Shown piece by piece: positions 1 through 9,699 of a DNA stretch of 64,000 bases. This stretch comes from an uncultured Candidatus Melainabacteria bacterium (GTDB taxonomy: Bacteria; Cyanobacteriota; Vampirovibrionia; Gastranaerophilales; Gastranaerophilaceae), in assembly GCA_934692665.1 (NCBI GenBank), contig CAKUUG010000002.1:19967-83966 (forward strand). Direction: 5' to 3'. Position 1 is the first letter of the stretch; the number at the start of each line of letters is the position of its first letter. The position numbers and the translations under genes were made by a program. The notes beneath the pieces were generated by a model. The model worked only from the letters and a program-made list of their open reading frames with translations. It did no database searches and was not told where the DNA came from.

Positions 1-92
1 AAAAAATAATAACAGTAATACAATAAATGCATAAAATTAACACTATTGATAGTAATTTTGCTTAAAAATTTATATTAGAAAGGGTAATTTTA
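1..92. other. Window-edge sequence before the first pilin-like gene
   Basis: AT-rich, with only the gaaagg ribosome site of the pilin gene near its end. No promoter or RNA gene that I can support. Confidence 0.4.
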
Positions 93-800
93 ATGAAAAA
101 AGCCTTCACGCTTGCAGAAGTTATGATAACATTAACAGTAATCGGTATAATTACAGCAGTTATCATCCCTGTTGCGATACAATCTAAACCCGATGAAAAT
201 ATATTAAAATTCAAAAAAGCTCACAATACCCTCTATCAAACGATTTCCACTCTTGTTAATTCAGACAAATATTATCTGAATGGAAATTTGGTCTACAAAC
301 CTGACGGAAGTTTTGTTGATAGAGAATATTTTTGCAAAACATTTGCTGAAGTTGTGAGTCCAAAATTTGTTGATTGCAATTGGACAGGCGAGGTTAAAAG
401 TTGGTTGTCGCATTATAATTTGGGTTATGTGTATAATAATGAAGTGTGGAATAGTTGGTGCGTGGACGCACTATCAATTGGAGCAAAAGCACAAATCATA
501 ACAACAGATGGCATTACATTTTATGAAGCTAATCAACCCTATCATTTTGCAAGTAAATGGCCAACATCATCTCAAATAAATGATAACCCCAATGTTGGCG
601 GACAGCTTTTGTTTTATAATACATCATATACTAGCTTTTCCGAAGTTGGTTTCAATGAAATATATAAACCAATCTGTATTGATATCGACGGAATAGGAAA
701 AGGTGAAGAACCGTTTGCGTATGGAATCAGGTATGATGGAAAAATTGTTGCAAGCGATAGAGTGAAAGAATGGCTCGAAAAATCAATCCAAGGCGAGTGA
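93..800 (+). CDS. Type IV pilin-like (pseudopilin) protein with prepilin leader
   Basis: The N-terminus reads MKKA|FTLAEVMITLTVIG, a short basic leader, a class III signal peptidase site and the Glu at mature position 5, followed by a hydrophobic helix (about residues 5-30). The residue before the cleavage point is Ala rather than the usual Gly. The C-terminal half is globular, with four cysteines in the middle and an Asp-rich motif DIDGIGKGEEPFAYGIR near residues 197-213, resembling the Ca-binding loop region of GspG-type pseudopilins. A purine-rich ribosome site (gaaagg) precedes the ATG. It is a paralogue of the gene at 15928-16701, sharing leader and C-terminus but not the middle. It probably enters a pilus or type II-like filament; no assembly ATPase or platform gene is in the window, so the machine is unknown. 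Confidence 0.85.
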   Translation: MKKAFTLAEVMITLTVIGIITAVIIPVAIQSKPDENILKFKKAHNTLYQTISTLVNSDKYYLNGNLVYKPDGSFVDREYFCKTFAEVVSPKFVDCNWTGEVKSWLSHYNLGYVYNNEVWNSWCVDALSIGAKAQIITTDGITFYEANQPYHFASKWPTSSQINDNPNVGGQLLFYNTSYTSFSEVGFNEIYKPICIDIDGIGKGEEPFAYGIRYDGKIVASDRVKEWLEKSIQGE

Positions 801-937
801 TTTTGATTTTATTTAAAAAAGTTACAAAACTAAAACATTATGATTGTTGTTTTTTTAAAAAAATATTTTTTATTGTAAAATATTTTTATCAGATGTTTTA
901 TATAAACAAATAGAATAGCAAATAGAAAGTATTAACA

Positions 938-2728
938 ATGAAAAATAAAAAATTAAGAAACATAGCAATCATTGCTCACGTTGACCATGGTAAAACAACG
1001 CTTGTAGACTGTATTTTGGATGCTACGAATGTATTTAAAGAACACCAAGAAATGGGAACTTGTGTTCTTGATAGTAACGATATAGAAAGAGAAAGAGGAA
1101 TTACTATTCTTTCTAAAAATGTTGCAGTCGAATACAAAGGTGTTAAAATCAATGTTGTAGACACCCCGGGCCACGCAGATTTCGGCGGCGAAGTTGAACG
1201 TGTGTTGGGTATGGTTGATGGAGCATTGTTGATTGTTGATGCCCAAGAAGGACCTATGCCTCAAACAAGATTTGTATTATCAAAAGCATTGGAATTAGGT
1301 ATAAGAATCATTGTTGTAATAAACAAAATCGACAAACCCGGTGCAGACCCTGATGGAACTTTGGATAAAGTGTTTGACTTGTTTACAGAATTAACAGATA
1401 GAGATGATTTGATTGATTTCCCTGTGATATACGCTTCTTCATTAAACCGTTTTGCAAAAGTGAATTTAGAAGACGAAAACAAAAACATTCTTCCTTTGCT
1501 TGATTGTATTTTAGAAAATATTGAAGGCCCTGAAGCTGATATTGATTTGCCTTTGCAATTGCAAATAACAACATTGGATTATAATGAATATGTTGGAAGA
1601 ATAGCAATAGGCAGAATCAAAAACGGTTCTATAAAATCAGGTGAACAAGTATTATTAATGAAAGCTGATGGAACAACTGAAAAAGGAAAAGTTGTAAAGC
1701 TATTCGGATTTAAAGATTTGGGCAGAGTTGAAATAGAAGAAGCTTCTGCAGGTGATATTGTTGGTATAGCCGGTTTTTCCGATATTCAAATTGGTGAAAC
1801 CATCGCTGATATTGCTTCTCCTGTGGCTTTGCCTTTAATAAAAATCGACGAACCTACAATTTCTATGAATTTTTCAATCAATGATTCACCTTTTGCAGGT
1901 ACAGAAGGAAAATTTGTCACTTCTCGTCAAATCAGAAAGAGATTGTACCAAGAGCTTGAAAAAAACGTTTCGCTTCGTGTAGAAGATACAGATTCTACTG
2001 ATATGTTCAAAGTTTCTGGTCGTGGCGAATTGCATTTGTCTATTTTGATTGAACAAATGAGAAGAGAAGGCTATGAATTTCAAGTTTCAAAACCCGAAGT
2101 AATTATGCACGAATCAGAAAATGGCGTAAAACAAGAGCCTTATGAAAACTTGATTGTCGATGTTCCGGAAGAGTTTGTTGGCTCTGTTATTGAAAAATTA
2201 TCTTCAAGAAAAGCTCAAATGCTAAATATGGAAGCCGGCCCAAAAAGAACAAATATTGACTTTTTGATTCCTGCACGTGGTTTGATAGGTTTTAGGTCAG
2301 AATTTGTCCGCATGACAAAAGGCGAAGGTATAATGTATCATACTTTTGCTCATTATGATGATTACGCAGGTGATATTCCTCGCCAAAGAACAGGTTCTCT
2401 AATTGCCCATGAAGAAGGCGAAGCTGTTGCATACGCTCTTCATCAGTTTGAAGATAGAGGTGTGTTCTTTATTACTCCAAAAACAAAAGTCTATAGAGGC
2501 ATGATTGTTGGAGAATGCAATCGTCCACAAGATATTCCTGTAAATGTTTGCAAAACCAAAAAAATGACGAACATGAGATCAGCAACTGCGGATGTAATGG
2601 TGACTTTGCAAGCCCCAAAAATAATGGGTCTAGAAGATGCACTTGAATATATCCAAGATGACGAATTGGTAGAAATTACTCCGGAAAATGTAAGAATCAG
2701 AAAAGCTGATTTAGTAAAATTGAGATAA
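938..2728 (+). CDS. typA: Ribosome-associated GTPase TypA/BipA
   Basis: Translation-factor GTPase of the EF-G family that binds the ribosome and is linked to 50S assembly and stress adaptation. The G1 motif AHVDHGKT lies at residues 13-20, G3 DTPGH at 75-79 and G4 NKID at 129-132. Domains II, III and V follow, then the TypA-specific C-terminal domain, for 596 residues in total (E. coli TypA is about 607). It stands alone, separated by 137 bases from the pilin gene, and is closed by a clear hairpin at 2738-2777. Identification is firm. Confidence 0.97.
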   Translation: MKNKKLRNIAIIAHVDHGKTTLVDCILDATNVFKEHQEMGTCVLDSNDIERERGITILSKNVAVEYKGVKINVVDTPGHADFGGEVERVLGMVDGALLIVDAQEGPMPQTRFVLSKALELGIRIIVVINKIDKPGADPDGTLDKVFDLFTELTDRDDLIDFPVIYASSLNRFAKVNLEDENKNILPLLDCILENIEGPEADIDLPLQLQITTLDYNEYVGRIAIGRIKNGSIKSGEQVLLMKADGTTEKGKVVKLFGFKDLGRVEIEEASAGDIVGIAGFSDIQIGETIADIASPVALPLIKIDEPTISMNFSINDSPFAGTEGKFVTSRQIRKRLYQELEKNVSLRVEDTDSTDMFKVSGRGELHLSILIEQMRREGYEFQVSKPEVIMHESENGVKQEPYENLIVDVPEEFVGSVIEKLSSRKAQMLNMEAGPKRTNIDFLIPARGLIGFRSEFVRMTKGEGIMYHTFAHYDDYAGDIPRQRTGSLIAHEEGEAVAYALHQFEDRGVFFITPKTKVYRGMIVGECNRPQDIPVNVCKTKKMTNMRSATADVMVTLQAPKIMGLEDALEYIQDDELVEITPENVRIRKADLVKLR

Positions 2729-2737
2729 AATATAAAC

Positions 2738-2777
2738 AAAAAATGCTATCTTCGATTAATTGGGGGATAGCATTTTT
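2738..2777 (+). terminator. Rho-independent terminator of typA
   Basis: Inverted repeat aaaaatgctatc / gatagcattttt with a 15-base loop, ending in a T-rich run directly after the typA stop. Confidence 0.8.
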
Positions 2778-2801
2778 GTGTCTATTTTTTAAAATATTTA
2801 T

Positions 2802-3662
2802 ATGGATATGAATGAAGTTTTAAATAAATTTGATGGATTATATAAATCGGTTGTTATTCCGAAAATTTCTCCTCTTGAAAAGTATAGACAAGAAAAACTT
2901 AAAGAATCAAAAAACATATTGAATTTACTTTTTGGAAGAAAGCAATCGATTATTAATGAATATGAACTAAAAGTAAAAAATGAGTTGTCGAGTATTCTTT
3001 ATTCGATTTTTGCAAAAGTAAAATCATCGACTGACGTAATCGATTTGGATGAAGTAAAAGAGATTGGCTTTTGCTCAAACGCAAACGATATCAATTATGG
3101 AAGTATAATATCTCTTCTTTATAAAAATTTAAAAATTAACACAACAGAAGCAAAAATCCAAAGAATATCAGGCGAAAAAGAGGATAGAACAACATTCTCT
3201 TTGTTTAAAGGTTTGATGCTCAGAATAGAAACAAAAGTAAATTTAGCTTCTAAAACAATTTTATCCAGAAAAGCAAAAGATTTTTCAACAAGAGAAAGAG
3301 AAAATGTCTATTTAGGTTCAAAAGTTAATTTCAGATTTAACAATGCTGAAAAATTGGATACAATTAATTTTGATGATTCTGAAGTTGGAAAGTTGTTTGA
3401 TGTTTTTTCCAATGATGAAACAAGAGCAAGAAAATTTATCACAGATAAGTTGCTTGAAAAAATCAAACTCTTAAGAGATAGTTTTTCTTCTTGTGGTATA
3501 AGTTTTGCTTTTATCAATTCTGATGTTTATGTTTTTGTTGAAGAAGATGAGTTTTTCTTTGACAAGCTTGATATAGAAAAAGAAATATCAAACAAAGAAG
3601 AATTGAAAAAAGTCTACAATAAAATCGTTTATCTATTTAATTTGATAAATTATTTTAATTAA
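2802..3662 (+). CDS. DUF3137-like protein lacking membrane helices
   Basis: A 286-residue protein whose second half resembles DUF3137. It has a stretch beginning TFSLFKGLMLRIETKV, where the family has a similar 'IFKGLFF' segment. A later block, NDETRARKFITDKLLEKI, matches the family's 'D..EAR.llt..ll..l' region and is followed by a strand-rich SFAFINSDVYVFV. Members I know usually carry two N-terminal transmembrane helices; here the N-terminus is charged and helical with no membrane segment, so the protein is probably cytosolic. Function of the family is unknown. It shares a bidirectional terminator with rpoD. Confidence 0.55.
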   Translation: MDMNEVLNKFDGLYKSVVIPKISPLEKYRQEKLKESKNILNLLFGRKQSIINEYELKVKNELSSILYSIFAKVKSSTDVIDLDEVKEIGFCSNANDINYGSIISLLYKNLKINTTEAKIQRISGEKEDRTTFSLFKGLMLRIETKVNLASKTILSRKAKDFSTRERENVYLGSKVNFRFNNAEKLDTINFDDSEVGKLFDVFSNDETRARKFITDKLLEKIKLLRDSFSSCGISFAFINSDVYVFVEEDEFFFDKLDIEKEISNKEELKKVYNKIVYLFNLINYFN

Positions 3663-3682
3663 TGGAATTGTTTAATACATTA

Positions 3683-3708
3683 AAAAAGCCTGTTTCAAAC
3701 AGGCTTTT
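3683..3708. terminator. Bidirectional terminator between DUF3137-like gene and rpoD
   Basis: Near-perfect hairpin, arms aaaagcctgttt and aaacaggctttt, flanked by A-run and T-run so it can serve both convergent genes. Confidence 0.85.
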
Positions 3709-3716
3709 GATTTGTT

Positions 3717-4787
3717 TTAAACTTCTACATATTCTTTTAAGCGTTTAGAACGATTGGGGTGGCGAAGTTTTCTCAATGCTTTTGCTTCGATTTGTCTGAT
3801 ACGTTCACGAGTAACCCCAAACAATTGCCCTACTTCTTCCAGTGTTCTTTGCCTTCCGTCGTCCATACCAAAACGCAATCTTAAAACATCACGTTCACGA
3901 GCAGATAAAGAACCCAAAACTTCTGCCAAATCTTCTCTAAGCAATTCATGGGCAACGGTTTTTACAGGAGCGTCTGCGTCTTTGTCTTCTATAAAATCAC
4001 CCAAGCGAGAATCTTCTTCTTTTCCGATAGGAGTTTCCAGTGACAAAGGTTCTTGTGCTACTTTTATAATTTCTCTTAATTTGTTTATTGATATGCCCAT
4101 TTCTTGTGACAATTCTTCTTCTGAAGGTTTTCTTGCGAGTTCTTGAGCCAATTTTCTTGTAACTTTTTTAAGTTTGTTTATTGTTTCAACCATGTGAACA
4201 GGAATTCTTATAGTTCTTGCTTGGTCTGCAATAGCACGAGTGATTGCTTGTCTAATCCACCAAGTTGCATAAGTTGAAAATTTATAGCCTCTTTCGTGGT
4301 CAAATTTTTCTGCTGCTCTGATTAAACCCAAATTTCCTTCTTGAATTAAATCCAAAAACAACATTCCACGGCCAACGTATTTTTTTGCAATAGAAACAAC
4401 AAGTCTTAGATTTGCTTGTACAAGCTTCCTTTTTGCAATTGCACCGGCATTTCCGCCTGCTACGATTTTTCTTGCCAAATCTATTTCTTCATCTGCAGTC
4501 AAAAGTTTTACTCTGCCGATTTCTCTTAAATACATGCGAACAGGATCGTCTACAGAAATGCTGCGTGGAATTGAAATATCGTTTTCTTGGTCGTCTTCGT
4601 CGTCACGATTGTCAAAATATATTGAAGATGAGGTATTTTCAATAGGGCTTGTCATACCTTGTGTACGCATAATATTAGAGATATTGTCTGTTTCCAGACC
4701 TGTGCCGTCAAAATATTCTTCTTCGATTATCTCCGTTTTATCCATTACGCTTATTGCTGAACTTTCTGGATTTCTTTTTCTGCCCAT
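3717..4787 (-). CDS. rpoD: Primary RNA polymerase sigma factor (sigma-70)
   Basis: Group 1 sigma factor directing RNA polymerase to housekeeping promoters. Region 1.2 starts near residue 80 ([11 protein letters not shown]). Regions 2.1-2.4 include [30 protein letters not shown] and [15 protein letters not shown], and region 3 follows. Region 4 near residues 295-350 contains [20 protein letters not shown]. The first 80 residues are short, acidic and poorly conserved, so region 1.1 is reduced compared with the 600-residue E. coli protein; this resembles cyanobacterial and Gram-positive SigA lengths. It follows dnaG by 19 bases, the classic macromolecular-synthesis operon without rpsU. Confidence 0.96.
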   Translation of the reverse strand: MGRKRNPESSAISVMDKTEIIEEEYFDGTGLETDNISNIMRTQGMTSPIENTSSSIYFDNRDDEDDQENDISIPRSISVDDPVRMYLREIGRVKLLTADEEIDLARKIVAGGNAGAIAKRKLVQANLRLVVSIAKKYVGRGMLFLDLIQEGNLGLIRAAEKFDHERGYKFSTYATWWIRQAITRAIADQARTIRIPVHMVETINKLKKVTRKLAQELARKPSEEELSQEMGISINKLREIIKVAQEPLSLETPIGKEEDSRLGDFIEDKDADAPVKTVAHELLREDLAEVLGSLSARERDVLRLRFGMDDGRQRTLEEVGQLFGVTRERIRQIEAKALRKLRHPNRSKRLKEYVEV

Positions 4788-4806
4788 TTGGTTGTTTCTC
4801 CAATCT

Positions 4807-6678
4807 TTATTGATTAATTAGTCCTTGAAAAATTTGTTGAGAGATTTTTAGTTTTTCTTCTTGAGAAATGTTTTCGTCTTTCAACATCTTCTTCAATTTT
4901 TCTTTTTTGATTTGCATTTTTATATTATCTAATCTCATAAAAGTTTCATCTATCGCCTTTTTGTAATCTTCAAAAGTTAAGTTGTTAAATTCTTGCGAAG
5001 TAAAAATATCGTCTGAGATTTTTTTTTGAATTTCGTTGTTATTATAAAACTCAAGAAAAAGTTTTTTTGCTAGTTCATCAACATTATTTACCGTTTGTAA
5101 CGTTTTTTCAATTGATGAAAGAATTTTAGAAGTCGTTTTGTCGTCTGATGTATATGTTTTTATGCGTTCTTCTATGTAGTTTTTCTTTTCATTATCGTTT
5201 GCCGAAAATGTAAGTTTTATGATGTTTTCTTCCATTAATTCAATTTGAGTTTTAGAATCTTTTTGAATTAATTTTCTTGAATTTTCGAAGTCATCATTTT
5301 CTATCTTCAAAATGCCAAATTCTTCATTTTGTTTGTTTGAAATTTGTGTTTTTAAAATATTTTCTGATACTTCTAATTTATACGAAGCTGTTTTAATATA
5401 ATCGTCTAAAATTACAAGATTTTTAATTTGATACAAAATTTCAACTATTTGATTGACATATTGATTTTTTTCTTGTGGTGTAAGTTTTCGATTTATATCT
5501 GAATAAATTTGATTTAATTGATAATCAAGTAACAATGGTGCTGAGTCTACTTTTTTCAAGTATTCTTCTCCGCCAAATTCTCTAATGTATTCATCAGGGT
5601 CTTTGCCTTCAATTTCTTGAACAACTCTAATTTCGCAAACAGTATCATTGTTTTTGTAATTTGAATCATATTGTTTAATATCACCCAAATTGTTAAATAT
5701 GTTTTTTATAACTTCCGCACCGTGTTCTATTGCTTTTTTGCCTGCATTATCAGTATCAAATGCAAGATAAATTCTTCTTGAAGGGCTATATCTGCTGATT
5801 AATTTAATGTGTTGAGGGGTTAGAGCTGTTCCGCATGTTGCAACAGCATTTTCAACACCGCCCAAATGTGCTGAAATTACATCAAAATACCCTTCCATAA
5901 AAATTACGCCATCTTTTTCTCTAATCGAGTCTTTTGCACGATTTAGGCCAAAAAGAACAGAACTTTTGTTGTAAATGATGCTTTCTGGTGAGTTTATATA
6001 TTTTGCACCTTGAGATTCCAGTATTTTCCTTGCACCAAAAGCAATAGTGTTTGAATTTATGTCTTTGATTGGGATGATGATTCTATTTCTGAATCTATCT
6101 AAAAATTCGCCATTATGTTCATAAACAAGTCCTGCTTTATTTATTTCATCTACAGAAAACCCAAGATTTAGAAGATAATTTTTAAGGTCAACATTTCCCT
6201 TTGGAGCTAAGCCCAAAGAAAACTTTGAAATCGCAACTTCATTTATACCACGTTGAGCCAAGTACTCAAGCGCTTTTTGGTTTGATTCTAAATTCTTTTT
6301 GAAAAATTTTGTTGCCAAATCCATAACATCAATAAGACGTTCTTTTAAGAGTTTGTTTTTTTGAACATTTTGAGAATTGAATTTTGGTAATTCTATACCA
6401 AGAATTTGTGCTTGTTCTTCAATTACTTCCGTAAAACTTTGGTTATTGATTTTCATCAAAAAAGCCAGAACATCTCCACCTTCTCCACAACCAAAACACT
6501 TAAATATTTGTTTATCCGGTGTAACGACAAAAGAAGGTGTTTTTTCATTGTGAAAAGGACACAGCCCTTGATAATTTCTGCCGGTTTTTTTTAAAACAAC
6601 ATATCGAGATATAACTTCTACTATATCAAGACTATTTTTTATTTGCTCGACTGCTTGTTGATACGAAATTTCCGACAT
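4807..6678 (-). CDS. dnaG: DNA primase
   Basis: Synthesises RNA primers for replication. The CHC2 zinc finger uses C40, H43, C61 and C64 ([13 protein letters not shown]...[11 protein letters not shown]). The TOPRIM core follows at about 255-320, with MEGYFDVI and [12 protein letters not shown] supplying the catalytic acidic residues. The C-terminal 200 residues are Lys/Glu/Asn-rich and divergent, as expected for the DnaB-interacting domain. Length 623 is normal. The start ATG opens [17 protein letters not shown], matching the family N-terminus. Transcribed with rpoD. Confidence 0.97.
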   Translation of the reverse strand: MSEISYQQAVEQIKNSLDIVEVISRYVVLKKTGRNYQGLCPFHNEKTPSFVVTPDKQIFKCFGCGEGGDVLAFLMKINNQSFTEVIEEQAQILGIELPKFNSQNVQKNKLLKERLIDVMDLATKFFKKNLESNQKALEYLAQRGINEVAISKFSLGLAPKGNVDLKNYLLNLGFSVDEINKAGLVYEHNGEFLDRFRNRIIIPIKDINSNTIAFGARKILESQGAKYINSPESIIYNKSSVLFGLNRAKDSIREKDGVIFMEGYFDVISAHLGGVENAVATCGTALTPQHIKLISRYSPSRRIYLAFDTDNAGKKAIEHGAEVIKNIFNNLGDIKQYDSNYKNNDTVCEIRVVQEIEGKDPDEYIREFGGEEYLKKVDSAPLLLDYQLNQIYSDINRKLTPQEKNQYVNQIVEILYQIKNLVILDDYIKTASYKLEVSENILKTQISNKQNEEFGILKIENDDFENSRKLIQKDSKTQIELMEENIIKLTFSANDNEKKNYIEERIKTYTSDDKTTSKILSSIEKTLQTVNNVDELAKKLFLEFYNNNEIQKKISDDIFTSQEFNNLTFEDYKKAIDETFMRLDNIKMQIKKEKLKKMLKDENISQEEKLKISQQIFQGLINQ

Positions 6679-6688
6679 TAAAAAATAA

Positions 6689-6725
6689 TTCTTCCTTATT
6701 CTCTAATACGTTATAGCACTGAAAC
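6689..6725 (-). promoter_or_regulatory. Possible promoter for dnaG-rpoD
   Basis: Read on the minus strand, TTTAAA is followed after 17 bases by TGCTATAAC, an extended -10-like element, upstream of the dnaG start. The -35 match is partial, so this is a tentative call. Confidence 0.3.
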
Positions 6726-6816
6726 ACCATGCTTTAAAGTCTAAAATTATAATAATTTAAAAAAAGTTTACATCTCGTTTGCTTTGTGCTTAAATTTTAC
6801 TAATCGGGTTTTACTA

Positions 6817-7746
6817 ATGAATGATTTGATGTATCAAAATTTGACTTTATATTTGAACGAACAACTGCAAAAAGCAGATTTGAATTTTGATGTTTTGTTT
6901 AACGAAATTAAATCTCTATATTCAATAGATGCCATGCCTTTTTCTGTTGATTATATTTTAAAAACCCAAACAAATTCCGCTATATTGGATTCTTTAATCA
7001 GATACACAATAAAAAACATAAACAAAGAAAACTTACCTTCTTTGATTGATTTTGTTGTAAAAAATTTATCCGATAGCAATAGCATTAATCTAAAAGTCTT
7101 AATCATTAAATCATTTCCAAAATATAAAGACCCTTCTGTTGTTCAAGCACTTCTATTTTGTTTGAACGATAAAAACTCAAATTACAAAATCAAGTTGGCT
7201 TCTGCTGATGCATTGGGAAAAATTGGTGATAAAAATGCTTTTGAAAGTTTGGGAAAAATTTTAACAGACGAAAAAGAAGAGTCAGCTTATGTAAAAGAAT
7301 CTGCTGCAACTGCTCTTGGAATGCTCGGTGATGATAGAGCAATTGAAGTTTTTTCTTCTATAATGGATACAAAACAGATTTTTAAAGATAAATTTTCATT
7401 TTTAAAAGAAAAAATAATGGAAGCTGTTGGAAAATTCGATATTTCAAAAAACAAAAAAGCTTTGGAATTAATCAAAAAATCACTCTATGACCCGTGTCCA
7501 AATGTCAGAATATCTGCAATTGAAACACTGATGGAATCAGAAATAAAAAACAGTTACGAGATGATTTTTGATGTTTTTAATTTGGATTCTGATTTGGAAG
7601 TGAAAAAAAATGCTCTTGTTGCTCTATTTAATATATCATGTGATATAAAAGTTCTGGAAGATGTGATAAGAGGTGAGTATCCTGAAGAACTGAAGAATTT
7701 TGCAATAGAAACAATAAAAGAAATTGAGGCAAATGAAGATGAATAA
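6817..7746 (+). CDS. HEAT-repeat protein
   Basis: About 309 residues of alpha-alpha repeats. Two clear units read VVQALLFCLNDKNSNYKIKLASADALGKIGD and ESAYVKESAATALGMLGD in outline, and weaker units run to the end, giving a solenoid expected to bind proteins. The reading frame extends upstream to a TTG at 6784, but the ATG at 6817 (MNDLMYQNL) is preferred because family-like sequence starts there; its ribosome site is weak. No signal peptide or membrane segment. The 3' end overlaps queC, and the next two genes follow tightly, so it is the first gene of a four-gene unit. Function unknown. Confidence 0.75.
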   Translation: MNDLMYQNLTLYLNEQLQKADLNFDVLFNEIKSLYSIDAMPFSVDYILKTQTNSAILDSLIRYTIKNINKENLPSLIDFVVKNLSDSNSINLKVLIIKSFPKYKDPSVVQALLFCLNDKNSNYKIKLASADALGKIGDKNAFESLGKILTDEKEESAYVKESAATALGMLGDDRAIEVFSSIMDTKQIFKDKFSFLKEKIMEAVGKFDISKNKKALELIKKSLYDPCPNVRISAIETLMESEIKNSYEMIFDVFNLDSDLEVKKNALVALFNISCDIKVLEDVIRGEYPEELKNFAIETIKEIEANEDE

Positions 7747-8395
7747 AACAGCGATTATATTGTTGTCCGGCGGGTTAGATAGTCTTGTGTCGTTGGATAT
7801 TGCAAGAAAAACTTGTGATGTAAAGATGGCTCTAACTTTTAATTATGGACAAAAAGCATTTGAAGAAGAAAAAGAAGCCAGTACAGAAATTTCAAAATTC
7901 TACAATATTGAACATAAAATCATAGATTTGCCTTTTTTGAGAGATTTAACAAATAATGCTTTAACAAATCCGGATGATGACAATCTTGATGATTTTTCTT
8001 CTGTTTGGATACCAAATAGAAATGGCTTGTTTCTTAATATTGCCGGATGTTTTTGTGATAAAAACAAATTTGATTATATTATTTTTGGTGCAAACAAAGA
8101 AGAAGCACGAGATTTTCCGGATAATTCAGAAGAATTTGCAAAAATTGCTGATGAATTTTTTTCTTTCGCAACTTTACAAAAACCTAAAATATTTGCACCA
8201 TGCTTAAAATTTGATAAAATAGAAATAGTAAATTATGCAATAGAAAATAGTGTTCCATTGAAACTATTAAAAAGTTGCTATAATTCAAAAAACAACACAA
8301 ACAAAAAACATTGTGGAAAATGTATGTCGTGCAAACTACTCTATAATGCTCTATTGAAGAGTGAAAAGCCGAATTTAATTAAGGAAATTTTTTAA
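7739..8395 (+). CDS. queC: 7-cyano-7-deazaguanine synthase QueC
   Basis: Converts 7-carboxy-7-deazaguanine to preQ0 using ATP and ammonia, in the queuosine tRNA-modification pathway. The PP-loop LLSGGLDSLVSL (residues about 8-19) binds ATP. The final 40 residues carry the zinc cysteines, SCYNS then HCGKCMSC. I choose the ATG at 7739 because GAGG at 7726-7729 is 9 bases upstream; the open frame continues to a TTG at 7724. The start overlaps the HEAT gene stop by 8 bases. No queD, queE or queF lies in the window and no preQ1 riboswitch precedes the gene. About 218 residues, normal for the family. Confidence 0.93.
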   Translation: MNKTAIILLSGGLDSLVSLDIARKTCDVKMALTFNYGQKAFEEEKEASTEISKFYNIEHKIIDLPFLRDLTNNALTNPDDDNLDDFSSVWIPNRNGLFLNIAGCFCDKNKFDYIIFGANKEEARDFPDNSEEFAKIADEFFSFATLQKPKIFAPCLKFDKIEIVNYAIENSVPLKLLKSCYNSKNNTNKKHCGKCMSCKLLYNALLKSEKPNLIKEIF

Positions 8396-8398
8396 ATT

Positions 8399-8959
8399 AT
8401 GCAAACATTGTTTATTGAAAAAGAAATAAAATACATAGGTTCTCAATTGTCTCCTCATTGGATATACAAAAATTTTCACATTCAAGGTGATGCAATTGTT
8501 TCTTTTATAGGTGAAGTTGATGTTGATATAAAAGAGATGGTCGATATAGAAGATGTGATAAATAATGAACCTATTTATTCAAAAAAAATGTTGAATTTTA
8601 TTATTGAACAGTATGGAATATCATTAGAAGAAATGGTATGCCTGCAGAGGCTTTTTGTTTCTATTGTAAAAGATTCTATTGAAGAAGAAACAAATGCTAA
8701 AATCACAAGAAGCGGTGATGATTTGTTTTTTGATAATCGAAAATTATCTGTTTCTATTGCAACTCAATCAATTACTTCTTGCCTTATTCATACTGCATTT
8801 AATATAATCAAAGACGGTGCGCCAATTGATGCTTCTGATTTGCTTGAAATTGGTATAAAAAATATAGAAGATTTTGGCAAAAAGATTATGCAAAAATACA
8901 AACAAGAAGTTGAAGATATTAAAATGGCAACATGCAAAGTAAGGGGTGTTGTTGAATAA
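8399..8959 (+). CDS. DUF366 family protein
   Basis: A 186-residue protein beginning with IKYIGSQLSPHWIYKNFHIQGDAIVSFIG, outlined as the 'GSQ..P.W....f...G.siv.f.G' signature of DUF366, a family best known from archaea and anaerobic bacteria. A later block SGDDLFFDNRKLSVSIAT is also typical. No catalytic function is established. It starts three bases after queC and overlaps the SPOR gene by one base, so it is co-transcribed with queC; a role in nucleobase or tRNA modification is possible but only inferred from position. Confidence 0.7.
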   Translation: MQTLFIEKEIKYIGSQLSPHWIYKNFHIQGDAIVSFIGEVDVDIKEMVDIEDVINNEPIYSKKMLNFIIEQYGISLEEMVCLQRLFVSIVKDSIEEETNAKITRSGDDLFFDNRKLSVSIATQSITSCLIHTAFNIIKDGAPIDASDLLEIGIKNIEDFGKKIMQKYKQEVEDIKMATCKVRGVVE

Positions 8960-9696
8960 TGAACAATAATTCATCAAATTACTTTGTATACAAAAAAAAC
9001 AAATACAGAAAAGACATTACTCAACCACCAAAACCAATGTCTAAAATAAATTTTTTAGTTCAATTGTTTATTGCAACATTCATTATAATGTTTATTGTAA
9101 TAGTAGTGTCGATTATGAAATATTCTTCTAAAATGGACATAGAATATTCAAAAAAAGAAGTAAAATTTAACAATGATTTTTCAATGGAGCAAACAGAGGA
9201 ATTGGAAAAACAATCTTTTGAAAGTGAAAAACAACTAAAAATTGACAAAAGATTGTTACTTATTCAACAAGAAGAAAATGCTCCTTCTGAAGCAAAAGTA
9301 ATAGGTGCAGAAACAAAAAGAAATGAAGTAATCAATCCGATACACTTAGAAAATAATAAAAAAATCGAAAAAGAACAAAAGCAACAAAAACAACAAAACA
9401 CACAAACAAAAGAACAACCACAAGAAACAAATAAAGAACCTGCTGTTATTTCTACAGATGAATCCAATATTACAATTATGTCAAAAGTTCTTGTTGGCAG
9501 GTTTTCGACTTTTGAAGACGCACAAAGATTGCAATCAGTAATAAAAGCAAAAGATGCTTCTTTGACTCCTTATGTCAAAAAAGTCGGCGATGTTTTTGCT
9601 GTTCAACTTGGCTCTTTTAAAGATTTTAATATGGCAAAAAATCAAGCCCGCACTCTAAAGAGTAAGGGGCTTGACGTTTGGATATATCAACAATAG
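8959..9696 (+). CDS. Inner-membrane SPOR-domain protein
   Basis: A short cytoplasmic N-terminus is followed by one transmembrane helix (about 31-53) and a long charged, Gln/Lys/Glu-rich linker. A C-terminal SPOR domain follows (about 171-245, with VLVGRFSTFEDAQRLQSVI and VFAVQLGSFKDFNMAKNQA). SPOR domains bind denuded peptidoglycan at division sites; FtsN and DedD have this layout. It may act in septation or wall remodelling. The start overlaps the DUF366 stop by one base (taatg). The next gene is convergent with only three bases between the stops. Confidence 0.85.
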   Translation: MNNNSSNYFVYKKNKYRKDITQPPKPMSKINFLVQLFIATFIIMFIVIVVSIMKYSSKMDIEYSKKEVKFNNDFSMEQTEELEKQSFESEKQLKIDKRLLLIQQEENAPSEAKVIGAETKRNEVINPIHLENNKKIEKEQKQQKQQNTQTKEQPQETNKEPAVISTDESNITIMSKVLVGRFSTFEDAQRLQSVIKAKDASLTPYVKKVGDVFAVQLGSFKDFNMAKNQARTLKSKGLDVWIYQQ

Positions 9697-9699
9697 ATT

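Noticed and set aside
7400..7740. preQ1 riboswitch upstream of queC
   Set aside because: queC starts inside the HEAT gene; no untranslated leader exists for an aptamer.
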